Shown here piece by piece: positions 1-8,143 of a DNA stretch of 64,000 nucleotides. Within the stretch, counting starts at the first letter, position 1. Every line of letters begins with the position of its first letter. The stretch is from contig NZ_JAMXWM010000013.1 of assembly GCF_024125445.1 (NCBI RefSeq), forward strand, positions 52,319 to 116,318. The letters run 5' to 3'. Position numbers and translations under genes: made by a program. The notes beneath the pieces are model-generated. The model ran no database searches. It had not been told where the DNA came from and saw only the letters and a list, made by a program, of their open reading frames with translations. The DNA comes from Sporolactobacillus shoreicorticis. GTDB lineage: Bacteria; Bacillota; Bacilli; Bacillales; Sporolactobacillaceae.

Positions 1-359
1 GAGACAAGACCGATCACACAAGTTTCCAGAAACAAAAGCCCGGAAACCTTGCGTCTGCTCATACCAAGTGTTAAATAAATCCCCATCTCCTTTTTTCTTC
101 GTCGAATTAAATAATTGTTGGCATATATAAGCAGAAACCCAAGAATCAACGAAATAAAAATGGACAAGAAAGTCATCACCATGTTGATCGCTTTGGCTAT
201 ATCCGCGTTTTTCAAATGCATGACCCGGCCTAAAGCATCTTTTTGCGAAAGTGCGTTAAACACATAAAAAAGGCTGACGGCAACAATAATGGTCAGAAAG
301 TAGACCGCATAGTCCTTATAACTGCGTTTCACGTTGCGCAGTGAAAGTTTAGCGAACAT
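1..359 (-). CDS. BceB/FtsX-type ABC permease, N-terminal part (cut by window edge)
   Basis: Translating down from the ATG at 359 gives about 119 residues starting MFAKLSLRNVKRSYKDYAVY, followed by a first membrane helix (around residues 20-38) and a second (around 63-83), then a basic RRRKKEMGIY stretch. This is the usual beginning of BceB-like permeases of peptide-antibiotic detoxification modules (about 650 residues, ten helices); the rest lies outside the window. The gene overlaps the end of the ATPase gene upstream by 11 bases, so the two are translationally coupled. Role by family: membrane partner that senses and removes cell-wall-active peptides such as bacitracin from their lipid targets. 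Truncation is only due to the window boundary. Confidence 0.85.
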   Translation of the reverse strand, partial: MFAKLSLRNVKRSYKDYAVYFLTIIVAVSLFYVFNALSQKDALGRVMHLKNADIAKAINMVMTFLSIFISLILGFLLIYANNYLIRRRKKEMGIYLTLGMSRRKVSGLLFLETCVIGLV

Positions 360-1116
360 GCTCTGCGTCCCCTTCCATGACCGTTGTCACTTCAACAATA
401 CGATCGAAGAAATCCTTTCGGGAGTCATCACCGCGAACGAGTTCATGGAACAATTGTCCATCTTTGATAAATAAAATCCGCCGCGCATAGCTTGCCGTCA
501 CCAAATCATGAGTGACCATCACGATGGTTGCTTTCAGTTCTTCGTTCATTTTTGTCATGTGTTCAAGCAGCAGTCGCGATGATTTCGAATCAAGCGCTCC
601 GGTCGGTTCATCGGCAAGAACAAGCGAGGGCTCGGTCACAATCGCGCGAGCAGCAGCAGCGCGTTGGTTCTGTCCGCCTGATAATTCATAAGGAAACTTA
701 TTGAGGCAGCTCTCAATCCCGAGAAGATGCGCGATCTTGTGAATCTTCGAATCAAATTCAGAGTGCTTGATGCCTTGAATCGTAAAAGCGAGCGCAATAT
801 TTTCATAAATGGTCAAGGTGTCCAGTAAATTATAATCTTGAAAAATAAACCCTAGGTTCTCCCTACGAAAGGCAGCTAATTTTCCCCCTTTTAAATGAGT
901 GATGTCCTGTCCTGAAATGAGAATGTGACCACTGGTTACGGTATCGAGCGTGGAAATGCAGTTCAGCAGCGTCGTCTTACCACTCCCGGACGGTCCCATG
1001 ATGCCGACAAATTCGCCTTCCGATACGGTTAGCGAAAGATCATCAATCGCTTTGGTTAAATTTCGCTTATTTCCGTAATATTTTTCAATATGTGTGACTT
1101 CAAGTACATGGGCCAT
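349..1116 (-). CDS. BceA-like ABC transporter ATPase
   Basis: 255-residue ATP-binding subunit. Walker A GPSGSGKTT is near residues 41-49, the signature LSGGQNQR near 145-152, and Walker B LVLADEPTGALDS near 165-177; the wording EPTGALDS and the position before an FtsX-like permease are typical of BceA/LolD-type ATPases. It lies about 120 bases downstream of the sensor kinase and overlaps the permease gene. By family it energises a BceAB complex that gives resistance to peptide antibiotics acting on undecaprenyl-phosphate intermediates; which drug is recognised cannot be read from sequence. Expression is expected to be driven by the adjacent response regulator. Confidence 0.9.
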   Translation of the reverse strand: MAHVLEVTHIEKYYGNKRNLTKAIDDLSLTVSEGEFVGIMGPSGSGKTTLLNCISTLDTVTSGHILISGQDITHLKGGKLAAFRRENLGFIFQDYNLLDTLTIYENIALAFTIQGIKHSEFDSKIHKIAHLLGIESCLNKFPYELSGGQNQRAAAARAIVTEPSLVLADEPTGALDSKSSRLLLEHMTKMNEELKATIVMVTHDLVTASYARRILFIKDGQLFHELVRGDDSRKDFFDRIVEVTTVMEGDAEHVR

Positions 1117-1193
1117 TTTCTATCCAACTCCCCTCATCTGATGCGTTCAGTATGGCAGGAAATCTGAGGCCGTTCCATCGAACTCGCGATCAT

Positions 1194-1215
1194 AAACGAA
1201 CAAAACTGTTCGTTT
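1194..1215. promoter_or_regulatory. Inverted repeat upstream of the BceAB-like genes
   Basis: A perfect 8-base inverted repeat, AAACGAAC and GTTCGTTT, separated by six bases, lies in the 120-base gap between the kinase stop and the ATPase start. In Bce modules the response regulator binds a dyad ahead of the transporter genes, so this is a candidate operator. It could also be a weak terminator or processing hairpin after the kinase gene. Function is inferred from position only. Confidence 0.4.
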
Positions 1216-1236
1216 TCTCCAACAGAAAACATCGCG

Positions 1237-2247
1237 TTATTCATAGGGATTACGCTGCGGGATCATGACAATGGCTGTGGTACCCACACCTTTTTTCGAA
1301 TCAATCACGAGGCTAAAACCTAATTTTTCACAAAGTTTATCTGCCAAATACAAACCCATGCCGGTCGATTTCCCATTCATCCGTCCGTTCTCTCCGGTGA
1401 ACCCTTTTTCAAAAACGCGCTCTAGATCACGTTCCGAAATGCCCGAACCATTATCAATGACCCGCAAAGCGACAAAATTTTTGCGGTGTATTGATTCAAT
1501 TCGTATCCGTGGATCACTGCCGATCCTATATTTAATCGCATTGGTCAGCAACTGCCCCAAAATAAACATCAGCCATTTCGGATCGACGGCAACCTGCTCA
1601 TCAAGCGGTCCACAGTCCAAATGAACATGCGCGCTGATAAATGCATGACGGTGTTTTTGAACCGTCTGCTTCACAAGCACGTCAAGCCCGCAAGTTCGGA
1701 TGACATAGTCGTAAGCCACGTCACTGCTGCGCGCATAATAAAGAACCTGTTCAAGCAGCCGTTCAATTTTCTCAAGTTCATCGCGCACGCTGTCTGCGGC
1801 CGGTGATCGATTATTTTCAAGAATCAGTTGACTTGACGCAAGCGGCGTTTTCACCTCATGCAGCCACAGCTCGATGTATTCTTTATAATCCTTCATTGTG
1901 AATTTGTAACGATTTATCGCTTCGATCATCGCTTTATCAGTCATTTTCACAAGATCATACAAAGCCTCACCCTCCGCAAAATCCGGACGCTCAATAACCT
2001 CGGCAATCAAATACTTCTGGTCGAGCTGTTCGAACTGCCGTGTGACCTCTCTGAAAAAATGCCGTCTCTTCCGGTAATCGAAAACAAGGCATAGCAAAAC
2101 AGCCGCAAGCCCCATGACCGCGACCAACGCATAAATCCAGAAATTAATCTCAAAAAGCGCAAACACACCGCCGAACAGAGTAAACGAAAATAGAAGAGAC
2201 AGAAGAAGCGGCAGACGTTCTTTTAAATAATCGCTGAGCACGATCAT
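1237..2247 (-). CDS. BceS-like intramembrane-sensing histidine kinase
   Basis: 336 residues. Two closely spaced membrane helices occupy roughly residues 12-55 with almost no extracytoplasmic loop, the hallmark of intramembrane-sensing kinases. The H-box reads WLHEVKTPL (around residue 130) and the ATPase domain shows an N box QLLTNAIKYR, a G1 box VIDNGSGI and a G2 segment GKSTGMGLYL. Its start overlaps the response-regulator stop by four bases. By family it does not sense the drug directly but is activated through the BceAB permease. Expected substrate is the regulator encoded just upstream. Confidence 0.9.
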   Translation of the reverse strand: MIVLSDYLKERLPLLLSLLFSFTLFGGVFALFEINFWIYALVAVMGLAAVLLCLVFDYRKRRHFFREVTRQFEQLDQKYLIAEVIERPDFAEGEALYDLVKMTDKAMIEAINRYKFTMKDYKEYIELWLHEVKTPLASSQLILENNRSPAADSVRDELEKIERLLEQVLYYARSSDVAYDYVIRTCGLDVLVKQTVQKHRHAFISAHVHLDCGPLDEQVAVDPKWLMFILGQLLTNAIKYRIGSDPRIRIESIHRKNFVALRVIDNGSGISERDLERVFEKGFTGENGRMNGKSTGMGLYLADKLCEKLGFSLVIDSKKGVGTTAIVMIPQRNPYE

Positions 2248-2912
2248 AGCCGATATCCGACTCCTCGTTTGGTTTGAATGCTCGGTTCTGCGTGAATCTC
2301 GCTCATTTTTCTTCGTAACCGATTGACATTAACCGTCAGCGTATTGTCGTCCAAGAATTGATGGTTGTTCCATAAATCATCCATCAGCTGTTCACGCGTA
2401 ACAATCTTCCCCCGCTCCCGCAAGAGACAGGCAGCGATCCGATATTCATTCTTGGACAATTCGCAGGATCGCTCTCCGCAAATCAGCAGCATTTTGTTGG
2501 CATCAAGCGAGAAATTCCCATAATTCAGAACAGAGGTCTGCACGCCATCTTGCCTCACCCTTCCGGCCAATGACGCGACGCGTGCCAACAGAATCTGCGT
2601 ATTAAACGGTTTCGTCACAAAATCATCGGCTCCCAGATTCATGCTCATCAGCTCGTCCATCTCCGCATTTCTGCTGGTCACAATAATAATTCCCATTTTC
2701 GATTGCTTTCTAATGGAACGGCATATGTAAAAGCCGTCATAATAAGGCAAATTAATGTCCAACAGAAGGATGTCCGGTTTGGCAGAGAGTACCTCATCCA
2801 CAACATGATCAAACTGCGTTGCGCAGGCGACTACATAACCGTACCGCTCAAAGAAAAGTCGCAGTTCATCACGAATTTTTTCATCATCTTCAACAATCAT
2901 TAGTTTTGTCAT
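2244..2912 (-). CDS. BceR-like OmpR/PhoB-family response regulator
   Basis: 222 residues with a receiver domain (residues 1-120: acidic pair EDD near 8-10, phospho-acceptor Asp in LLLDINLPYYDG near 53, conserved Lys in VTKPFNT near 101) and a C-terminal winged helix ending TKRGVGYRL. First gene of the regulator-kinase-ATPase-permease series, all on one strand with short or overlapping junctions. Likely autoregulates the module and activates the transporter genes. Which site it binds was not established beyond the dyad at 1194-1215. Confidence 0.9.
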   Translation of the reverse strand: MTKLMIVEDDEKIRDELRLFFERYGYVVACATQFDHVVDEVLSAKPDILLLDINLPYYDGFYICRSIRKQSKMGIIIVTSRNAEMDELMSMNLGADDFVTKPFNTQILLARVASLAGRVRQDGVQTSVLNYGNFSLDANKMLLICGERSCELSKNEYRIAACLLRERGKIVTREQLMDDLWNNHQFLDDNTLTVNVNRLRRKMSEIHAEPSIQTKRGVGYRL

Positions 2913-2942
2913 GCGGTCACCGCCTCTTTCGTTCCTTGTTTA

Positions 2943-3058
2943 TTAGTAAACGCCATCTAAAAAAACACTCGGTTCCAGTTTGTCCGATACAAATTCTGAT
3001 ACCGTGGCGTGGTCTTTCCTACATCCATAGTGCCATTTACAATAATCAGCTTTTTCAT
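2943..3058 (-). pseudogene. Fossil P-loop nucleotide kinase, N-terminal fragment with frameshift
   Basis: From ATG 3058, with a good AAGGAG site 8 bases upstream, the reading frame gives MKKLIIVNGTMDVGKTT, a Walker A P-loop of the small ATP-binding kinase type. The frame then breaks; after a one-base shift the sequence resumes as SEFVSDKLEPSVFLDGVY and ends at a TAA. Family members are about 170-180 residues, so only the first quarter survives. It sits 17 bases after the methyltransferase and was probably the third gene of the TetR operon. The P-loop has D where most relatives have G in GTMGVGKTT. Confidence 0.65.
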
Positions 3059-3074
3059 TGTGCTCTCCTTATAA

Positions 3075-3737
3075 TTACTTTTCAGCAACAAATATCGCCG
3101 CGCTTCGATATCGTTTATGCAGTTTGACACAACTAAATCCTGCCAGTCTCAACAAGTTCATTTGATTTCCAACGGTACATGGTGTATCAAAGTGATAAAA
3201 TCCTTTAGTGATGCCTTGCTTCGCTTTAAGTCGTTTGCTTTCTGCATAGTAAAAGTCTTCGTCTTTCTGAGCGTTGGCAATATAATCCGTTTCAACATAG
3301 TAGCCATCAGCCAGTAAGCAATCGTGTAGTTTAGCGTATAGAGTAACTTTTTCTTCATGTGTAAAGTGGTGCATCGTCTGAACGGAAAGTGCAATATCGA
3401 ACTTTTCCGTCCCAAAATCAACATCAAAATAGGAACCTTTAATCAAGTTAAGATGATTTGATTTTTCTTTATGCTTCAACATCAAACGTTCAAGCATTTT
3501 TGACGATAGGTCAATGCCCGTGACAAACACATTCTCATTAATCTTGAAAATTTCATCAAGTTCCAGCCCGGTACCACAACCCAAGTCCAGTAATTTAAGA
3601 TTTTTCTTTGCTGGAATCAAGCTTGCTGTTTCGGCGTAAAATTGGAGAGAATCAGTTACATCATCGCGCATATGTTGCTCATAATTATCAACACGTTTAT
3701 CAAAGAAACTGCTCATATCTTCCAAACGTTCACTCAT
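3075..3737 (-). CDS. Class I SAM-dependent methyltransferase
   Basis: 220 residues. Motif I LLDLGCGTG is near residues 49-57, the acidic end of strand 2 in VTGIDLSSKM, and the post-motif region IALSVQTMHHF is typical of small-molecule methyltransferases. The ATG overlaps the stop of the TetR regulator (ATGA), so it is translationally coupled to it. Co-transcription with its own TetR-type repressor suggests a response to a small toxic or signalling compound that the enzyme modifies; the substrate is unknown. C-terminal residues RYRSAAIFVAEK form the usual last strand, so the protein appears complete. Confidence 0.8.
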   Translation of the reverse strand: MSERLEDMSSFFDKRVDNYEQHMRDDVTDSLQFYAETASLIPAKKNLKLLDLGCGTGLELDEIFKINENVFVTGIDLSSKMLERLMLKHKEKSNHLNLIKGSYFDVDFGTEKFDIALSVQTMHHFTHEEKVTLYAKLHDCLLADGYYVETDYIANAQKDEDFYYAESKRLKAKQGITKGFYHFDTPCTVGNQMNLLRLAGFSCVKLHKRYRSAAIFVAEK

Positions 3738-4303
3738 TGTTTTTCCCCCTCTATGACTAACGAAAATCGCTGAAACGCATTGTTCATCAATTCAACGACC
3801 TTTTCATAGGGTAAATCAACAGCATTAGCGACAATTTGCGTTGCAATTCCGTGTGAGTAGAGCCATACATCTCTGAATAAGCAACGGGTTTGTTCCATGT
3901 TTAATCCAGTAACATTTTTCGCATTTAGAATAGAAGGCTGATTCCATTCTGCGCGCAGTATGTCGTCGATGCTTTTTCCTGCACAGGTTTTATCCATAAA
4001 AAGAGTATTAAAAATGTGCTTCTCTTGCCGAGCAAATTCAATATACGCGATACTTTGTGTCAAGAGCCTGTTTTGTTGGCTCATTCTGCCCTCCATATAG
4101 GAATTATAATAATTGTTCAGTTCCTCAATTACATCCTCTTTCAAATCATTCATATTCTGATAAATGCGAAACAAAGGCTTTGTTGAACAATTTAAACTGC
4201 GCGCAAGACTTCTTGCATTAAGACTTTCCATACCGCCGGTTCTAACTAATTTCACGGCGGCCGACAAAATATCTTTTTTATTAATTATTGGCATCGGTGG
4301 CAC
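3734..4303 (-). CDS. TetR/AcrR-family transcriptional regulator
   Basis: 189 residues with an N-terminal helix-turn-helix (around residues 8-55, including AAVKLVRTGG and LARSLNCSTKPLFRIY) and a ligand-binding C-terminal half. GTG at 4303 is preferred because AAAGGGG lies seven bases upstream; an in-frame ATG at 4294 has no better site. A near-perfect dyad directly between the promoter and this start is almost certainly its own operator. It heads the operon with the methyltransferase and the decayed kinase. The effector is unknown. Confidence 0.85.
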   Translation of the reverse strand: MPPMPIINKKDILSAAVKLVRTGGMESLNARSLARSLNCSTKPLFRIYQNMNDLKEDVIEELNNYYNSYMEGRMSQQNRLLTQSIAYIEFARQEKHIFNTLFMDKTCAGKSIDDILRAEWNQPSILNAKNVTGLNMEQTRCLFRDVWLYSHGIATQIVANAVDLPYEKVVELMNNAFQRFSLVIEGEKQ

Positions 4304-4315
4304 ACAATCGCCCCT

Positions 4316-4376
4316 TTGGTAACATATGTTGCGTAACGTATGTTACCAAAATAATACACTAAACGTTTATTGTCAA
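4316..4376 (-). promoter_or_regulatory. Promoter and TetR operator of the methyltransferase operon
   Basis: On the minus strand TTGACA (4376-4371), a 17-base spacer and TATTTT (4353-4348) form a sigma-A promoter. Immediately downstream, 4316-4349 is a 34-base dyad with outer arms TTGGTAACATA and TATGTTACCAA that match perfectly and a centre that is nearly symmetric (four mismatched positions in all). Placement between -10 and the start codon is the classical repressor arrangement. Confidence 0.75.
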
Positions 4377-4795
4377 TCTCAAATTTACATATGATTTTTT
4401 GCATTTGTAAATTTAGTATCTGACAAAATCATGATCTTTCGGTTCTACTTCATAAAGAGACCTTTACCTATCAAGTGAATGTTTCATTTCAAGTTTTTCA
4501 TCTGATCGTTGACCTTAATACATTTATTTATTTTTTTGTGAGCCAAACGGACTGTTGTGTTGACTAAATCATCCTGTACTTTAATACGAGGAGATGGGAA
4601 GTTCAAAATATGCTCAAGTGAGTGGCAGCCATGCCTCTGCGGAAGATGCCCAGACAAGCCTTAATATATAGCACAGGCTTTTAAAAGGCAAAAATAATCA
4701 CTGTTGTAAAACAATTCATCAGACTAAGTCCCTGCACGGACCCTCTGACATGTCACGGTTCGTCCAAATACACAACGAGACTAATTGATCATTAA
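4377..4795. other. Intergenic region without recognised gene
   Basis: About 420 AT-rich bases between the TetR promoter and the next gene. Both strands and all frames are broken by stops; I see no convincing terminator, RNA gene or fossil. Confidence 0.4.
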
Positions 4796-5536
4796 TCATA
4801 AATTATTTTTTGCTTTGGTTGCTTTAATTAAATAGGTTGACAGCCACGGTCCCGTCCACCAACCGATCCATCCAGTATTTTGACGACTTAGATTTTTAAA
4901 TGAGAGGGATTGAAGTGTCCGCATGTATTCCTTAGTTTTACTAATATCAGCAATGATTAATGTTCCTCCAGGTTTCAACACTCTCGTTGCTTCACGAAGT
5001 GCATCGTCTCTTCCTTCTTTGCTTTTTATATTATGTATTGCTAAGCTGCTAAAGATAAAGTCAAAGCTTTCCTCTTGCAAGGGAAGCTCCGTCATGTCTG
5101 CTGTTATTAGTTGAATTTTATTTGATACATTTTCTATCAATGCATTCTTTTCCGTTGCATGCATATCATTGCCGGATTGGTCGACTTTCCGCCACAAATC
5201 AACCCCTACGGCTTCCCCGCTGCCTCCAAGAAATTTGGCAGCTTTGATTAAAACAGCACCATGCCCACATCCCAAATCCAATATTCTTGCATTTTCGGGT
5301 AGTTTTAACTCCGCAAAAACATTGCTCCAAATTAAGAATTTTCCCCGTAAGGAGGTGTGCAGGTGGAAGCCTCCACCACTCAGCATAAATAATGCATAGA
5401 TCAAAATCCAGTATCCTGATTTTTGATCGTGAATCAACTCAATAACTGATATACATAGAGCGCTACAACCAACTAAAACATATAATATAGGAACCATAGG
5501 TGCATCAATTCCATAATTAGTTCGATGTTGCTTCAA
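4796..5536 (-). CDS. Membrane-anchored class I SAM methyltransferase
   Basis: 246 residues. Two N-terminal hydrophobic segments (roughly residues 14-32 and 42-58) are followed by a cytoplasmic methyltransferase domain with motif I ILDLGCGHGA, motif II-like VGVDLW and a motif IV region DFIFSSLAIHNI; the later VLKPGGTLIIADI is the typical UbiE/COQ5-type beta-5 segment. TTG at 5536 is used because AAAGGGGTGA lies at ideal distance. Substrate unknown; membrane anchoring suggests a lipid or hydrophobic acceptor. A 48-codon ORF lies just upstream on the same strand. Confidence 0.75.
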   Translation of the reverse strand: MKQHRTNYGIDAPMVPILYVLVGCSALCISVIELIHDQKSGYWILIYALFMLSGGGFHLHTSLRGKFLIWSNVFAELKLPENARILDLGCGHGAVLIKAAKFLGGSGEAVGVDLWRKVDQSGNDMHATEKNALIENVSNKIQLITADMTELPLQEESFDFIFSSLAIHNIKSKEGRDDALREATRVLKPGGTLIIADISKTKEYMRTLQSLSFKNLSRQNTGWIGWWTGPWLSTYLIKATKAKNNL

Positions 5537-5550
5537 TTGCCATCACCCCT

Positions 5551-5697
5551 TTAAATTTTATCTGTATAAAAACGTATAGCCCGTCTCCATTTTAATAGTT
5601 TGAACAGCAAAGCATGCTGAACAATCTTTAAATAATGAATCAAATTCTTATTCGACGCACCTTCTGACAAAGTAATAGTTTTATTGTCCGCATCCAT
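5551..5697 (-). CDS. Small ORF (48 codons), function unknown
   Basis: An uninterrupted frame from ATG 5697 to TAA 5551, starting MDADNKTITLSEG and ending with a basic stretch LKWRRAIRFYTDKI. A weak AAGG site precedes the ATG; the frame also stays open a few codons upstream (LPIGTKAL), so it may be the tail of a larger decayed gene rather than a real small protein. Fifteen bases separate it from the methyltransferase start. I do not recognise a family. Confidence 0.25.
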   Translation of the reverse strand: MDADNKTITLSEGASNKNLIHYLKIVQHALLFKLLKWRRAIRFYTDKI

Positions 5698-5746
5698 TAG
5701 TGCCTTAGTTCCGATTGGGAGTACTGTATTGGAACAATTGTGTCAG

Positions 5747-6598
5747 TCATCCGTCAAGATCCAAGCTTGTTAAAAACTCACGAACATCTTTCTCGTAGCC
5801 GTAACGTTGGTTGATTTCTTTTAAAAAGTCTTTGTCATGTGTGTGCGTTTTGCCGGTTTCCAGTTGTTCTTTGTACAAAGTGAGGTAAGGAATAGTATGC
5901 CGTTTTGCTTCTTGCAGTTCTTTGTTTACGTCATAGCCGACTTTTCTGAAGCTGACTTGCGCCACACCTTGTTCATCAATTTCAAAAATGGCATACTGCG
6001 CGCGCCGATCACAGCGGTGTTTCGCCCACTTAAAATAGGGTTGGCCCACAGAACCCGGATTGATAATTAACTGATCTTCGCTGCTGTAACGCAACATCTG
6101 GTGGTGTACATGAGCATAAATGGCAACATCACTTTGAGGTTGTGTAAAAAGGCGATCAAAATTTTGCTGCGTTTGATCAGGTACCAAATCACCGCCATAA
6201 TTTTTATCCGGCAAGTTATGCGCAATGCTGATGTTCAGCCCATTGATTGTCTTCGTTGCATGTAAAGGCAGACGCTTGATCATTTCTATTTGCGCGTTAT
6301 TTAAAGTTTCGCATTGGTATTGAGCAAGACGCGCGATATAAATATCAGAGGAATCATTGAGGTCAACTTCCCCCGCAAGTGCTTCGAGAAGGCAGTCTTC
6401 CCAGTTGCCTTTTACATAAACGGAAACATTGATGCTTTTCAGCAGTGCCAATAGATCGGCCGAACCTGGTCCGGGCATGATGAGGTCGCCTAAAAACCAA
6501 TAGTCAGTGACCTTCTCAAGAATGGAGTCTTCAATGACCGCTTTTAATGCGGTTGTATTCCCATGTACATCAGCAAACAAAGCTATTTTATGATTCAC
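5747..6598 (-). CDS. Calcineurin-like metallophosphoesterase (YfcE/ApaH-type fold)
   Basis: 283 residues from GTG 6598, chosen because GGTGGAGGGAGC lies directly ahead; a longer frame up to 6685 would run into the neighbouring gene and has no site. Metal-ligand motifs are in order: ALFADVHGN near the N-terminus, FLGDLIMPGP, KGNWED, SIAHNLPD and YAHVHHQM, followed by IINPGSVGQP. These match bacterial YfcE-like and DNA-repair-type phosphoesterases. Predicted cytoplasmic phosphodiesterase or phosphatase of unknown substrate. The gene lies 22 bases after a small membrane-anchored protein gene and may be co-transcribed with it. Confidence 0.85.
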   Translation of the reverse strand: MNHKIALFADVHGNTTALKAVIEDSILEKVTDYWFLGDLIMPGPGSADLLALLKSINVSVYVKGNWEDCLLEALAGEVDLNDSSDIYIARLAQYQCETLNNAQIEMIKRLPLHATKTINGLNISIAHNLPDKNYGGDLVPDQTQQNFDRLFTQPQSDVAIYAHVHHQMLRYSSEDQLIINPGSVGQPYFKWAKHRCDRRAQYAIFEIDEQGVAQVSFRKVGYDVNKELQEAKRHTIPYLTLYKEQLETGKTHTHDKDFLKEINQRYGYEKDVREFLTSLDLDG

Positions 6599-6620
6599 GC
6601 TCCCTCCACCTCTCTTACCA

Positions 6621-7067
6621 TTATTCCCGATCCCCGACACTGGGCATGTCAAATGCTTTTTTGGTCGTTGATAAGCGTTTGCCATTAAGCGCGACTTCTT
6701 TCAGAACGGATTGGTCTCTCACATACAATGTGATCTGTGTTGCTTTGCTTCCCGCATAGATGAGATTCTTTGAGGTATAAAGGTTTAAGGATAGGATGCT
6801 TGAATTCGGCCGCAATTGTTCAAATTCGTTCTTAACGAATGAAGGGACAGAACCGGTAATGGAAACATAGTCGTACGGTTTCGAACTTTTTCGAATTGCT
6901 ACATGATAATCGATTTTTGCTTCTGTTAGTTTAAACGATTGAAGATGATTCTTAACCCGTATTTGTTGATTCACTTTGGCTAATATATCAAACGATGTGA
7001 AGATCTTAATAATAAGGATGGCTGCTAAAACACATACAAGGCCGACAATAATGAAACGTTTTTTCAT
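6621..7067 (-). CDS. Small exported or membrane-anchored protein, unknown function
   Basis: 148 residues. A single N-terminal hydrophobic helix follows MKKRFIIVG (about residues 4-25) with no lipobox Cys and no obvious cleavage site, so it is probably a membrane-anchored extracytoplasmic protein. The rest is soluble and mixed (for example KPYDYVSITGSVPSF and TQITLYVRDQ), with no motif I recognise. It ends 22 bases before the phosphoesterase gene. Confidence 0.6.
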   Translation of the reverse strand: MKKRFIIVGLVCVLAAILIIKIFTSFDILAKVNQQIRVKNHLQSFKLTEAKIDYHVAIRKSSKPYDYVSITGSVPSFVKNEFEQLRPNSSILSLNLYTSKNLIYAGSKATQITLYVRDQSVLKEVALNGKRLSTTKKAFDMPSVGDRE

Positions 7068-7189
7068 GATTCATAATCTCTTTTCCGCCCACTATATTTT
7101 TTTATCCACTGCTCTAATTCGGCTTTAAAATCTCTTTTTGTTCATCATTTTAAAAATACTTTTTTTAGATTGTATTTTTTGATGAATCT

Positions 7190-7458
7190 TCTAAACTTCA
7201 GGTCACTTAGCAGCTTCCTGTCGTATTGGTGTTTAAATCATTCCTCGCCCTCAAGATATTCAAAATTTGACTGAATTCCAATCTGGTGAGTAAACAAAAA
7301 GTCCAAAAATGGAAATGAGGTCAAATAAATTGATGATGAACATCTCCGCCAGTTATTTTACATCCATTCGTTAACAATGTTTTAATATCAAACACCATTA
7401 TAGTTCGACGAACGATCGGACACGACAGCGCGTTGAATATATTTGGCACATCAGCCAT
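7190..7458 (-). pseudogene. Probable ArsR-family regulator fossil
   Basis: From ATG 7458, behind AGAGG, 45 codons stay open: MADVPNIFNALSCP, then RRTIM and, after a disturbed stretch, TNGCKITGGDVHHQF. The spacing and wording resemble the first helices of an ArsR/SdpR winged helix (IFKALSDPTRR ... LTAGEIA). After the TGA at 7321 another frame contains FSQILNILRARNDL, resembling the recognition helix. I infer a decayed ArsR gene, placed 22 bases after the YqfO-like gene. This rests on memory of the family pattern and is moderate at best. Confidence 0.4.
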
Positions 7459-7479
7459 GGTCATCCTCTATAGTCTATT

Positions 7480-7830
7480 TCAATAATATCGATTATCTTT
7501 ACTTATATCAAAACAAAGCAAAGGAATAATATTAACAATTGGTTCTTCGTAGGGGTGAATGGCTTTAATGATCATCAGGGCAGCATCAATCTGCTGAAGC
7601 CGGCATCTGAATTCCATTTTACATTCCGTCCCCTCAGATAAAGTACCAGCTTCTCCATCATAGGGATCCGAGCCTTCAAGCGTTCGCCAGTAACCTTTAA
7701 CTTCTGAATATGAGATAACGTTGTCATATTTCCCCACTGTAAGAATACCGGCTTCGTTTAATCGATTCCTAAGTGAAGCAATATAACGTTCGGGAATCAG
7801 CACTTCAATTTTGTATGTGTTGCATTCCAT
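7480..7830 (-). CDS. YqfO/NIF3-like small protein
   Basis: 116 residues resembling the stand-alone version of the alpha-beta domain inserted in NIF3/YqfO proteins and distantly CutA: an N-terminal strand YKIEVLIPERYIASLRNRL, the glycine-rich turn GILTVGKYDNV, then GSDPYDGEAGT and a C-terminal AIHPYEEPIVNIIPL. The HPYEEP motif is diagnostic of this family. Role is not established; such domains trimerise and may regulate or bind metals or nucleotides. It precedes the ArsR-like fossil. Confidence 0.7.
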   Translation of the reverse strand: MECNTYKIEVLIPERYIASLRNRLNEAGILTVGKYDNVISYSEVKGYWRTLEGSDPYDGEAGTLSEGTECKMEFRCRLQQIDAALMIIKAIHPYEEPIVNIIPLLCFDISKDNRYY

Positions 7831-7871
7831 TTTCTCTGCCCCCTTTATTCACTGAAAAAGTACCTTCTGAT

Positions 7872-8124
7872 TCATTCTTTAAGTGCGATAATAACCGCTG
7901 CATGGATTTCTATTTTCTGGTCAAGATGGCCCAAATTATGTTCAAGCTTTTCGCTGTTTCTTTCAGTCTGAGGATAGAGTCAATCCACACTCTATCTTTC
8001 TCCGTGAACTGTCTCTGATTGCTCGTATTTCTGCCCAGATGAATGATTTTTCTTTTTCATAATAACGAAGGGTATCGATGCTTATACCCGTTAATTTGGA
8101 AAACCCGCCAATTGAGTAAACCAG
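7872..8124 (-). pseudogene. MerR-family (AdhR-like) regulator fossil
   Basis: Reading from about 8124 gives VYSIGGFSKLTGISIDTLRYYEKE, which is the MerR helix-turn-helix (stated here only to show the pattern YSIGGFSKLTG and TLRYYEKE). A one-base indel then shifts the frame; the continuation GRNTSNQRQFTEKDR matches the wing and second helix, after which about 50 residues are missing and a third frame gives HLDQKIEIHAAV before the stop at 7872. The presumed start codon reads CTG. The gene is divergent from a CMD-family gene whose promoter still has MerR architecture. Confidence 0.7.
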
Positions 8125-8143
8125 GAGCGTCCCTCGTGATGCC

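Noticed and set aside
1265..2094. Plus-strand open frames opposite the histidine kinase
   Set aside because: Shadows of the kinase gene; no ribosome sites and nonsense composition.
5747..6685. 312-residue version of the phosphoesterase
   Set aside because: The extra N-terminus overlaps the upstream gene and lacks a site; GTG 6598 has an excellent one.
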